DNA from: Lathyrus oleraceus | Taxonomy: Eukaryota; Streptophyta; Magnoliopsida; Fabales; Fabaceae | Assembly: GCF_024323335.1 (NCBI RefSeq) | Contig: NC_066579.1 | Coordinates: 132,672,354-132,736,353 of the forward strand | Direction: 5' to 3' | DNA length: 64,000 nt | In this document: positions 1-9,129 of the stretch, piece by piece | Layout: each line of letters opens with the position of its first letter | How positions within the stretch are numbered: the first letter of the stretch is position 1 | Program-made: the position numbers and the translations under genes | Notes under the pieces: model-generated | Seen by the model: only the letters and a program-made list of their open reading frames with translations | Told to the model about the DNA's origin: nothing | The model's database searches: none

Positions 1-601
1 CAAAACATCGATGTGAGGTAATGGGAAATCATCTTTAGGGCTAGCTCTGTTCAGATCCCGGTAGTCGACACACATCCGTACCTTTCCATCCTTCTTAGGT
101 ACTGGGACGATGTTTGCAACCCATGGAGGATAATTGGCGACTGCTAGAAACCCTGCGTCCAACTACTTTTGCACTTCTTCCTTTATCTTGACAACCATCT
201 CTGGTCTTGTTCTTCTGAGCTTCTGCTTGACCGGAGGACAGCCTTCTTTGAGAGGCAAGCGGTGTACCACGATGTCTGTGTCCAGCCCAGGCATGTCCTG
301 ATAAGACCAGGCGAAGATGTCAACGTATTCTTGCAGCAATTCAATCAGCCCTTTCTTCACATCATCTCCCAAAACAGCCCCTATCTTGATTTCTCTCTTG
401 GCGTCTTCGGTGCCGAGATTAATTACTTCAACAGACTCTTGATGCGGTTGAATGACCCTTTCTTCCTGTTTCAATAACCTGGTAAGTTCTTCAGGGAGTT
501 CACAGTCTTCATCACCCTCTTCTTCAACTTGAAAGATTGGATTTTCAAAGTCGAAGCGAGCCATAGCAGAACCGTTATCAATAGGATCCGGTGTTGTGCA
601 T
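1..601 (-). pseudogene. pol: C pol exon 2: start of reverse transcriptase (partial, one nonsense codon)
   Basis: Minus-strand reading from 601 gives an acidic linker (PELTRLLKQEE, VNLGTE), then the conserved AWSYQDMPGLD and KQKLRRTRPEM segments that precede the RT domain. The same frame continues past a TAG at 163-165 into WVANIVPVPKKDGK and CVDYRDLNRASPKDDFPLP, the RT palm N-terminal motifs, to the window edge. In element A the TAG position is CAG (Gln). The ATG-initiated reading from 657 lies partly inside the intron and is not the real start: the coding part begins at the splice acceptor at 602. The catalytic YVDD box is outside the window. Confidence 0.88.
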
Positions 602-848
602 CTGCATGAGTGATGGTATGTGCTTATGAGTGTGAACAAGAAGTGAAAACTAAACAAAACATTGCCTTTTTTTTATTTTGAAAAACTGCAAAAATAGAAA
701 GACAGGGAACGAAATATTTGAATGCAAAAATACGTCCTTTATTTATAATAAAAAATGCAAGTGTCACATAGATGGGCCCTACAGTGAGTCATTACGCCCT
801 GGGCGGAACGTAAGACTTGGATATGCATGAATAAACAAAGAAAATTAC
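602..848 (-). other. C intron between protease and RT (247 nt)
   Basis: The protease frame runs to GAAGAGTAA, where the stop codon overlaps a donor (GA|GTAATT, GT at 848-847). The acceptor is CATGCAG|ATGC with AG at 603-602, preceded by a T-rich stretch. Joining leaves GA from exon 1 plus A from exon 2, so a Glu codon is rebuilt and the RT frame continues without a stop. The placement matches the known Ogre intron between pro and rt. The same donor, acceptor and phase occur in element A (25725-26001). Confidence 0.85.
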
Positions 849-2560
849 TCTTCAAGAAGAGTGACTTGGATAATCTCCTCAGAAGACCAATTGTTGATGA
901 CTTCACCCGGGATCCTCGGACGCACCCAGTTGTCAATGTCACAATCACTATCCCCATCTTCTTCGTCGACTGCAGAGACTTGACCATACTGAATGATGCC
1001 AGCACTGGAGAAAGTGATTGGCCCCTGAAGTGTTGTAGAAGTCAGAGTTGGCTGATATCCAATCCCGAACTTATCTTCTTTCACTGGTAATTCCAACAGA
1101 CGCCCCCAACCGGGAGCAACACCTGAATCCACCACGGCCCGTGCCTGCTTAAAGGATGAGATAGAGGCACCTACTTTAACCTCTTCCACCGGAGCTGCAT
1201 CCTTGATTTGAACTGATTCAAAAGCCTGACACAGAGTCTCATGAATTTCACCTTCTACTTCTACATACTTGAACGCAGACAGGTTACTGACCAGGATGTC
1301 CTCCTCACCACAGACGGTGATAATTCGTCCGTTGACCGGAAACTTAATCTTCTGATGTAAAGTTGAAGAGACTGCCCCAGCATTATGGATCCAAGGACGA
1401 CCCAGCAGGAAACTGTAGGAAGGACTGATATCCATCACGTAGAAGACAGTGTTGAAGGTTTGTGATCCAATCAGAATTGGCAATTCTACCTCTCCAAACA
1501 CCGATCCCTTAGAACCATCGAAGGCTCTCACAATAAGATCTGAAGGTTTCAAGACCAAACCCTCTACTTCTAACTTTGACAGGGCTCTCTTGGGTAGCAC
1601 ATTGAGAGAGGAGCCTGTATCCACCAGAACATGCGATAGCACGGTGTCTCTGCATTCCATCGAGATGTGCAGAGCCTTGTTATGATTGCGTCCGGCTGGT
1701 GTTAAGTCAGAATCAGTAAAACCTAACCCGTTGCTTGTATGCACATTGGCAACGATCCCTTCTAGTTGGTTTACCGAGATCTCTTGAGGTACATAAGCAG
1801 CATTAAGAACCTTCAGAAGTGCCTCCCTGTGTGCCTCCGAACACAATAGGAGTGAGAGAATGGATATCTTGGACGGAGTCTGAATCAACTGATCGACTAC
1901 CTTGTAATCGCTTTTCTTTATGATTCTCAGAAGCTCGTCCACATCCTTTGCAAAAGTGGGCTCAGAACCTCCCTGGGGTGCAGAGGTACCCCCATTCACG
2001 GCTTGCTTGCTCTTGGCTTTCGCCACAGCATCAGCATTATCAGCTTGGGTAACCGGTGGTGAGAACAGTCTACCACTCCTGGTGAATCGCCCGATTCCTC
2101 CAACATTATCCACTGTGGGATCGTCAAGTTCAGGCTTCTGACCCTCTTCTACTTGCAGTGGCCGTTCCACCCTATGATCGTGCGTATACACGCTTCCCCC
2201 ATAATGCCACGGAATGGCCCTTTCACTGGTGAAAGGTAAAGGACCAGGGGTTGTGATGGTCATAGTAGATCGTCGCACTGGTGGCACGGGTTGCGCTTCT
2301 GGCGCACTGATCTGATTAGTTGGGTAGAAAATAGTGATAGTAGCAATATCACAGTCGTAATCAGAAATCTCATTCATTGAAATGCAAGCATCCGAGACAT
2401 CGGAATTAAGTTCAATTACATCATTATGGATTACAGAAACAGTAGGAACAACATCTGCGAATTCATCAGCAGCATCTTCAAACCCTTCTTTCTCAACCCC
2501 TTCCACAGACTCTTGGACAGACAAATCCTCAACCTGGAGGGTACCTTTGTCGAGCAAGGC
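849..2560 (-). pseudogene. pro: C protease region of gag-pro (aspartic protease)
   Basis: An open reading frame of about 570 codons in the same frame as gag, separated from it by one TAG. The retroviral-type aspartic protease signature HVLVDTGSSLNVLP lies near residue 310, followed by FYVMDISPSYSFLLGRPWIH, the flap/C-terminal part of the fold. A long tail follows, ending in VTLLEE at the intron donor. The N-terminal third is a low-conservation linker typical of Ogre gag-pro. Apart from the upstream TAG I see no break. Translation would need either read-through of the TAG or an intact relative. Product: maturation of Gag and Gag-Pol in the virus-like particle. Confidence 0.87.
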
Positions 2561-4189
2561 CTAGATACCTTGCTGTAGCTTCAAACAACCTCCGCCCTGA
2601 GTAGCACAATCCAAACAACCCTTCCCACAACCGGGGAAAACGTCGGCCTTCAGCAAGCATCCTTTGATAACCAACAATGGAGTCTTCAACTTCAACACAT
2701 CCTTAATGGACTTGGCTTCTCTCTCTACCAAATTAACGTTCGCACCACCATGCTGGGGCATGGGATTGTTGATGACATTCGGAGCTGGTGCAAGGTCGAT
2801 GGCCTTTGAATCTATGAGGTCCTGAACTACGTGCTTAAAAGCTTTGCAGTTCTCAATATTGTGGCCAGGTGCCCCAGAGTGGAAGCTACACCTAGCGTTT
2901 GTGTCGTAACCCACCGGAAGTCTACCAACAAGAGGAGCCAGAGTGCGTAATTGCACAAGTTGTAGTTGTTGAAGACTAGAAAGCAACTGGGCGTACGACA
3001 TTGGAAGGGTGTCGAAACGCCGGACCATCATCCTTTGCCTCTGTTGATAAGCGGGTCTGTTACCCGGTTGTTGCTGCTGTTGATACTGAGCTGGTTGACG
3101 TTGTGATTGTTGTTGTTGTAGTGGTGCTGCAGCTGGAATGGTCACAGCCGCAACATACGGTTGCTGATGATAATTCTGAAAGTTATTCCTCCGGTTATCC
3201 CTGTTCTGATAAGAAGATATGGCATTTGCATCCCCTTCTCTCCTCTTCTCTTCTTGAATGAACGACTTCTTCACCCCTGATGAGGATCCACCTCCACTCT
3301 GGATCTTGTATGTCTTTAGGTAATTCTCCACCCTCTCTCCGGTAGAGACCACATCAGCAAAGTTGGAAGCATTGCACCCCACCAGACGCTCCAAGTAAGG
3401 TCCGGGCAGAGTATTCATGAACATGTTGGCCATCTCCTTTTCCAACATAGGAGGCTGAACACGGGAAGCTGTATCCCTCCAGCGTTGAGCGTATTCCATG
3501 AAGCACTCATTGCTTTTAAGAGACAGATTCTGAAGTTGAGTTTTGTCCGGAGCCATGTCTGCATTATACTGATACTGTTTCACGAAAGCCTCTGCCAAAC
3601 CCCTCCAGCAACGGATGTGGGCTCTGTCTAGCCTCATATACCATTCCAAGGATGCCCCAGCTAGGCTATCCTGGAAGAAGTACATAAGTAGCTTCTCGTC
3701 ATCAGAGTATGCAACCATTTTACGGAAATAGGCTTGCACGTGAGTTTTGGGGCAAGAGCTGCCATTGTATTTGTCGAATATCGGGACCTTGAATTTCGGT
3801 GGCACCCTCACACCTGGGACCAGCCCCAAGTCAGCAACATCTACTCCCAGAGGATTCTGTCCTTCCACTGCCTTCAATCTTTCTTCCAATCTCCTAAACA
3901 TGGGGTCCATGCCAAAGTCTTCCTGAAGCAAGGGAAATTGATCATCCTGACCATCCTGAATGGGTTGTTGACCGGAGGTGACATGTAGGATTGGGATAGG
4001 CCCCGGTCCATTGGGTCCATTAGCCTCTCCAGCTGGAGGATCAGCCAACGTCTCCGGTTGAGTAATAGGGGGATCCCTCTGCACCAATAATCTAAGCTCC
4101 TGCTGTCCTTGAGCCACCCCTTGAACCAAATCCATGAATTGATTCATGCGAATCTTCATCTCGGCGAGCTCTGCCTGTAGGCTTTCCAT
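2561..4189 (-). CDS. gag: C Gag protein (542 aa), ending at TAG before protease
   Basis: Starts at ATG 4189, just after the leader. Residues about 1-50 are predicted helical/coiled coil (MESLQAELAEMK, QGQQELRLLV). The Retrotrans_gag capsid domain spans about residues 130-290 (FDKYNGSSCPKTHVQAYF, LEWYMRLDRAHIRCW, EAFVKQYQYNADMAP, YAQRWRDTA). A Gln-rich stretch follows at about 345-395. The zinc knuckle CSFHSGAPGHNIENC lies near residue 435 and is of the C-X2-H-X5-H-X4-C form rather than CCHC. The frame stops with TAG at 2561-2563 (QQGI-stop). In element A the equivalent position is CAG and gag runs straight into pro, so this stop is probably a mutation rather than a designed terminator. Gag would form the particle and package RNA. 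Confidence 0.88.
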   Translation of the reverse strand: MESLQAELAEMKIRMNQFMDLVQGVAQGQQELRLLVQRDPPITQPETLADPPAGEANGPNGPGPIPILHVTSGQQPIQDGQDDQFPLLQEDFGMDPMFRRLEERLKAVEGQNPLGVDVADLGLVPGVRVPPKFKVPIFDKYNGSSCPKTHVQAYFRKMVAYSDDEKLLMYFFQDSLAGASLEWYMRLDRAHIRCWRGLAEAFVKQYQYNADMAPDKTQLQNLSLKSNECFMEYAQRWRDTASRVQPPMLEKEMANMFMNTLPGPYLERLVGCNASNFADVVSTGERVENYLKTYKIQSGGGSSSGVKKSFIQEEKRREGDANAISSYQNRDNRRNNFQNYHQQPYVAAVTIPAAAPLQQQQSQRQPAQYQQQQQPGNRPAYQQRQRMMVRRFDTLPMSYAQLLSSLQQLQLVQLRTLAPLVGRLPVGYDTNARCSFHSGAPGHNIENCKAFKHVVQDLIDSKAIDLAPAPNVINNPMPQHGGANVNLVEREAKSIKDVLKLKTPLLVIKGCLLKADVFPGCGKGCLDCATQGGGCLKLQQGI

Positions 4190-5386
4190 TACTCTCTGTT
4201 GGTTCCTCCGGGTACCGTATCAGTGAATGCCTGAGTCAGCTATCCTGCTAGTGGGACACCAAACAAACTGAGAACACTGTGGCGGTACCTGTTATGCAAG
4301 ACATGCGGATGACTATGCAAATGCAATGACATGTTTATCAATTCCAAAAGTATTCTACCCCCTTGATTCCAGTCTCTCGTTTGATAAACAGTGTAAAAAG
4401 AAAACCCCGACTAGAATCAAGAAGAAGATTTAAACCTCCTTGAAAAGGATAAACATGTGTTAAATGATATGAATGCAAATGGTGTGATGATGTGAATGCA
4501 ATGCAGTGGCATGTCAATCAGGATTGCTGTATCTGCTTGAACATCTGTCAGGTTGCACTGTCTGGAGAGAAATTAAGAGCACACCAAACAAAGGTCATGG
4601 GATGGATCATGTTATCCTTAATATCAACCACCCATTTTGGCGGATTATGGTTTACACCTTGTCAACACCCGAGTTTCATTGATATTAAGGATACCTGATC
4701 GGATCAACCATGAATCAAGGGTTTGTCGCAAGTCACGAGCATGGAGTTTAGGTTAAGAACCACCCAAAAGGAGTGTACTAAGGTTTAAACCTGCCAAACA
4801 TGTTCTACAAAAGGTTCCCATAGTCATAATCCTATCTTTCGGATATTATCAGAGGAACGACTACTCGTATTCCAACAATATTCTCAAGAGAGACTCTTAT
4901 GAGTGTAGTATCGTGTAACAATCGTATCAAATCTTACACTTGAACGACTTTCGCACTACGTCCTACGAATAGGCCAAGATGGGTTTTGTAAACTAAGGTC
5001 CTTGGCTTCTTAGGTCTATATTGGAACAAGTAATGTCTAACCACAACTTACTTATGTGACATTATTGATCTCAACATGACCTCCACCAAGTGAATGGGCT
5101 TGCAAGTTAACTCGCTAAGGAATAACTCCACACAAGTTGACAGGACTATGCCATTCTCCTATCTTAAGTGCACTCGAGTTCAGGTATAGAACTCATCTCA
5201 CAAAGATCACCAAGCAGCCATAGCCAGCCAACAGATACGACAATGATATGTACACAATGCAGTAAGGTAAAGCAGGTAAATAAATAACTGTACAAAAGCA
5301 TGAACACCCAATAAACAAACAAACTACAAAAGCTAGGAGGGACTCGCTTAGGGAAGATGGACCAGCAAGAGGTCAACTTCTTAAAA
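4190..5386 (-). other. C 5' leader (untranslated)
   Basis: About 1.2 kb between PBS and gag with no ORF worth keeping and no ORF1. The part at about 4700-5240 is recognisably related to the leader of element D (about 10750-11290): both hold the segments on TATGTGACAT, CTCCACCAAG/CTCCACTAAG and CAGGTATA..ACT..CTCATC. Next to the PBS, 5338-5385 (GACTCGCTTAGGGAAGATGG) is almost identical to the B leader at about 40598-40640, so this block may matter for packaging or priming. That role is inference. Confidence 0.7.
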
Positions 5387-5404
5387 TCCCCAGCAGAGTC
5401 GCCA
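5387..5404 (-). other. C primer binding site
   Basis: Minus strand reads TGGCGACTCTGCTGGGGA, two bases inside the LTR end (ACA|GC|TGGCGAC). It begins with TGG, as expected for pairing with a tRNA CCA end. Ogre elements are described as using a tRNA-Arg primer; I recall that and did not test it here. Confidence 0.85.
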
Positions 5405-5712
5405 GCTGTCGCAACCTGAAAAATACAGTGTGCGAAAAAACAACCGGCGAAAGAGAATGACAGAAGAGTCGCCACCGTGTGTTATTCATCCCAAAGGAGG
5501 GAAAGGAAACGCTCGAAGTAAACCTGAAAAAAGGAAAGGACAAGACGGTCTCGCAACCAAATCTTGGGTTCGGGAGTCGGTTATGCGAAGGGAAGGTATT
5601 AGCACCCCTACGCATCCGTAGTACTCTACGGGATCCACTTTTGTGGTTTTCGTCTAAAGGGTGTGGGTTTACCTAATGTGTTTACTAAAAGGTTAAGAGA
5701 AATGACTCGTGC

Positions 5713-5875
5713 GGATGTCGCATCCACTGCATACGTATCTCATCTGAATATGAGAATCAGAGTCTTCGTAGCTCGGCTGACCTATGGGTTGGGGGATGTG
5801 TGCTCGCTAAGACATCGCGTCTTATGCCTACGTATCTCATCTGGAATGAGAATCAGAGCAAGCCGTAGTTTGGCT
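5713..5875 (-). other. Paired-hairpin module, two copies in the C LTR
   Basis: Copy 1 (5713-5778), read on the plus strand: hairpin I GGATG-TCG-CATCC, then TACGTA, hairpin II CTCAT-CTGAAT-ATGAG, then ATCAG and CGTAG. Copy 2 (5808-5875): TAAGAC-ATCGC-GTCTTA, CCTACGTA, CTCAT-CTGGA-ATGAG, ATCAG, CGTAG. The stem sequences differ but stay complementary, and the loops stay TCGC-like and CTGGA-like. CTACG and CGTAG can form an outer stem round hairpin II. Confidence 0.7.
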
Positions 5876-6484
5876 AACTACGGGGTCATGGAATGGGTTT
5901 TGGATGAACGACGTTACTACGCAATCTACCGGATGCTCGACCTTGGGAGACTTACTCACCTGTAGTAGAAGGAGTAAACGTGTGTTATGGGTTTTAGGGT
6001 TTGTGATGCGCGAGGGCAAACGGGCGGTCCTTGACGAAGGAACCGCGTTACATGTGGGGATACGAATACAAACACAAAACAAGTATCTCAAAGTAAAATG
6101 CCACCAAGGGGCTCAAACATTGCCTCCTATCGAGGTCTTCCAGCTAAGAAAGTGATAAAGTACGAGAAAGGGAAAAAATTACCACACGGATAAAGATCCG
6201 AAGCTATAGCAGTTAAAGGAGCAAGAAACCCTGAAATCTCTCCAGCTGGACCGTCAAAGGAAATCAGTCAACACGAATAATCAGAATAAAACTCCAGGGG
6301 GTATCCCACAAATAAAGTGGAAAACCACGCGAGTGTCTCTGCGAAAGCCATGTGAGCCCTCACAAAACTCGACAAAGGGTTAGAGCAGCAGGATGAAATC
6401 AAGAGAAAACAATGCCATGGAAACACAAGACAGGTTAGAACAAAGAGATAAAAAAAAAAACGAATACTGTCACGTTCGCGACTG

Positions 6485-6518
6485 CTTCGCCTAGCGAAGG
6501 CTTAGCGAAGCTTCGCTA
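6485..6518. repeat. Palindromes in the C LTR (CTTCGC-CTA-GCGAAG family)
   Basis: 6485-6499 is CTTCGC-CTA-GCGAAG, and 6503-6518 is a perfect 16-bp palindrome (TAGCGAAG followed by its complement). Related half-sites follow to about 6545. The same words recur in U3 at 7051-7132. Confidence 0.85.
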
Positions 6519-6964
6519 CAGGCTTGCCTAGCGAAGCGGCTAGCGAGGGCCTGCGGGTTTTGGATTTTTCGTTGATACCTGCACGATGTTAAGGACTCCA
6601 AACCCTATGGAATTCATCTCAGAAATGAAATTATTAAAACATTCGATGCGTTGTTCATATATTTATACACAAACATAAACCCGTGGGCAAAACCTGATGT
6701 TACCTCATGCATTCATAGTATTCAAATTCAACGCATAGAGTAATAGGAACAAAGGCATACCTGATGAGAGAGGTCGATCAAACGGCGCGGCTGGATTTGT
6801 AAAGCTCTGTTAGGTTTGCGTGAGGCGGAGGCAAAAGAGCGTGTGAATCGGAGTGAACTCCTCAGAGCTGCCTGAAGGTTGCTGCAGAGTAATTCCTAGG
6901 TCTCCTTCTCTCAAGATCTTTCTCCCGTGGTTCTCCCAGTGTAACTCCTCTACTGAAACTTCAG

Positions 6965-6972
6965 TATTTATA
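6965..6972 (-). promoter_or_regulatory. C LTR TATA box
   Basis: Minus strand reads CTATAAATAC about 420 nt into the LTR, a good plant TATA box for the genomic transcript. Start would be expected about 30 nt further left. Confidence 0.65.
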
Positions 6973-7050
6973 GACTGATTTCGTGGGTAATGGGCTTGGA
7001 ATGAGGTCAGCTGAGGCCCAAAACTTTCTGATATTTTCTGAAATGCGCGC

Positions 7051-7132
7051 CCTTCGCCTAGCGAAGGATCTGCTCGCCTAGCGAGCATGACAGTGTTCTT
7101 CGCTAGGCGAAGCATCTGCTCGCCTAGCGAGC
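7051..7132. repeat. Palindrome cluster in C U3
   Basis: Four hairpins in 82 bp: 7051-7067 (CCTTCGC-CTA-GCGAAGG), 7072-7086 (GCTCGC-CTA-GCGAGC), 7098-7112 (CTTCGC-TAG-GCGAAG), and 7118-7132, a repeat of the second. The second and fourth lie in a direct repeat containing GCTCGCCTAGCGAGCATGAC. The cluster lies just upstream of the TATA box. Confidence 0.85.
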
Positions 7133-7390
7133 ATGACAGCTCATCAGCCGATTCTTGCTTCTTCAAGTCTGGCAATTTGCATGGTGAATAGGCCCCAATT
7201 AGACCTGTTGGTAGTACCTCAAGTCTATTCCTTGCGTTGACTGACCGTCTAAGTAGAACCCACAAAGTGTCCTGGATGATGTTCGAGCTTCTTGGAGCGA
7301 ATTCTGATATGCGATGCAATATGGCATGAAATGCTAAATGACCTAAAAAGTGAATGCATGAATGAGGAGGGCAAATTTTGGGGTGTTACA

Positions 7391-8870
7391 GAATGCATAA
7401 TGTTTGTCAGGCTTATACCACCATAAAAGCTCTTTCGGAACAGCCGGTGGAGTTCTTGTTTGCACCAAATTCTTCTGAATTAAAGTAGGAAATAACTCTG
7501 TATAAGTCACTGGAATTGGGTCAAATTTTGCAGGCCTCTGGGCACGATTTTGTTGATTTGTACGTTGCTGAAAACACGGTTGATAGTTCGTTGCTGCTTG
7601 AACGACTGGAGCGGAATTAATAACTGGAGTTACAAACTCCACATGATAATGAGGTTGACTGTTCCTTGGAAGTCTCATACGTTTCTATTACGAGATAGCG
7701 TTAGCATCGTGTTCTTTCTTCTTGCGTAACCCATTCCCATACTTTCTGGAATTCTCGGCCGAGCCACCTTCTCTCAATCGTCCTTCACGAACACCTTCTT
7801 CCAATCTCAAGCCCATATTTACCATTCCAATAAAGTCACTATGCGTACTTGCAACCATCCGGTCGTAATAGACTGAACTCAACGTCTTCAAAAACAACTT
7901 TGTCCTTTTTCTTCCAACGGAGGACTAACCTGTGCAACAATCTCGCATCATCTCTGCACGTAATCCTTGAAAGTTTCTTTATCTTTTCAGGACATAACAT
8001 AAAGTTGATCTCTGTCTAGTGCCATGTCAACATTATATTTGTACTAGAGAACAAAATCCTCACCTAGGTCATTGAATGTTCGACTCTGAGTACTATCAAG
8101 CCCCATATACCATTTCAGAGCAGCATCGGTCAAACTGTCTTGAAAGTAATGGATCAGCAATAGATGGTTGTCGGTATGAGTCGACATCTTACGAGCGTAC
8201 CTCACCAGATGACTCAGATGACACGAGTTTCCGAATCTAGAATCTTAAATTATGCGGAATCTTAAATTTGGAACCTTAAATTTATGCGAAATATTCACAT
8301 TAGGAACTAAACACAAATCATGAGCATTCTCCCCAAACAGATATTTCCCCCTCAAAGCTTGAATCTCTTTCTGCATAGCCTAAAACTGATCTTGGAACTT
8401 GTCCATTCTTTCATAAACACCAACAGCCTCGCTCTGGTCATCATGATAGACAGGTTCTTCAACATAAGGAATAACATGAACCACGGGAGGTGGTACTGAC
8501 ATCACAAGTTGAGCCATAGAAACTTCAACAGCAGGTTGATACCCCTCAGGCACAAAATTAGGAGGCATGCCCCAATGGAAACCAGAAGGCATGTGGTACT
8601 GCGGAGCACTGACATAAGCCACATAGATGGGCATTGAGATAATATCGAAAACCAAGGTCCTATAAAGCGGAGTTTGAGGAGGAGGAGATGGCTAATTATG
8701 AGCAGACACCAAAGCCTCCATCATAGTTGTAAGCCTCTCATAGATGTCCCTCAAGGTTGTCACCTCTTCATGGAGTTCATGATTCTCTTGCTCTAGGAGG
8801 TCCATCTTCTTCAACTGATTAGCTCGAGTATTATACCGGTGAGAAAACTTGTCTGGATGAAGACCAAGAA
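7391..8870 (-). pseudogene. gag: D gag remnant, interrupted by C
   Basis: Pieces in several frames: an N-terminal heptad-like helix (KKMDLLEQENHELHEEV) at about 8760-8830; a long middle piece 8380-8655 with GFHWGMPPNF and the Pro-rich linker; the capsid segment at about 8010-8330 (LLIHYFQDSLT, ALKWYMGL, QYKYNVDMALD) with frame changes; 7688-7897 (LRLEEGVREGRL); and 7391-7678 (KFDPIPVTYTELFP...KHYAFC). The last piece stops exactly where C inserted, at the first Cys of the zinc knuckle. The capsid family is the same as in C and A but clearly more diverged. Not translatable. Confidence 0.82.
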
Positions 8871-9129
8871 AGAAATAAGACCCATGGCGAACTTACTCAA
8901 AGCAAGACCAAGGTGCAGCATGATGCATGATATGCAAATGCAAATATGAATGTTTTTATTATTATTTTCAAAGGAACTTTAAGACATAAATTACAAACAT
9001 CATAATGAGAATAACACATTTTGATGTACTGAAAATCTTCTTTTATTAATAGTATAAAGGATTACAAATCATAAATACAATTTCAATGATCATAAGCAGG
9101 AAGAAACTAGATCTATGGAATCATGTTCG
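8871..9129 (-). other. D spacer between ORF1 and gag
   Basis: AT-rich, no ORF and no recognised motif. It holds only short ATGATGCAA-like repeats. Confidence 0.5.

Larger units (their letters stand above)
1..7390 (-). mobile_element. Element C: Ogre/Tat LTR retrotransposon, 5' half, inserted in element D
   Basis: A minus-strand Ty3/gypsy element whose 5' LTR is 5407-7390. Reading leftwards it has PBS, leader, gag, protease, intron and the start of reverse transcriptase; the rest of pol and the 3' LTR lie outside the window. The right boundary is exact: the LTR terminus TGTAACACCCC begins at 7390, and beyond it the gag of element D resumes in the middle of its zinc-knuckle segment. The right copy of the target duplication should be GAATG (7391-7395), but the left copy is out of view. 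Two in-frame TAG codons break the coding region. There is no ORF1 between LTR and gag, unlike element D. Confidence 0.93.
5407..7390 (-). repeat. C 5' LTR (1984 bp)
   Basis: Element sense starts TGTAACACCCC at 7390 and ends GTTGCGACA at 5407, so the termini are TG...CA. It is shorter than the LTRs of A, B and E (about 4.8-5.0 kb). U3 holds a cluster of short palindromes (7051-7132) and a TATA box (6965-6972). A further palindrome group lies at 6485-6518. The 3' part carries two copies of the paired-hairpin module (5713-5778, 5808-5875), the conserved block 5566-5608, and a PBS-like copy at 5461-5474. Only this LTR of C is visible, so no LTR divergence can be read. Confidence 0.9.

Noticed and set aside
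827..1090. Plus-strand ORFs across protease and gag (also 169-477, 3001-3261, 22372-22680 and others)
   Set aside because: Shadows of minus-strand coding sequence; no domain of their own.
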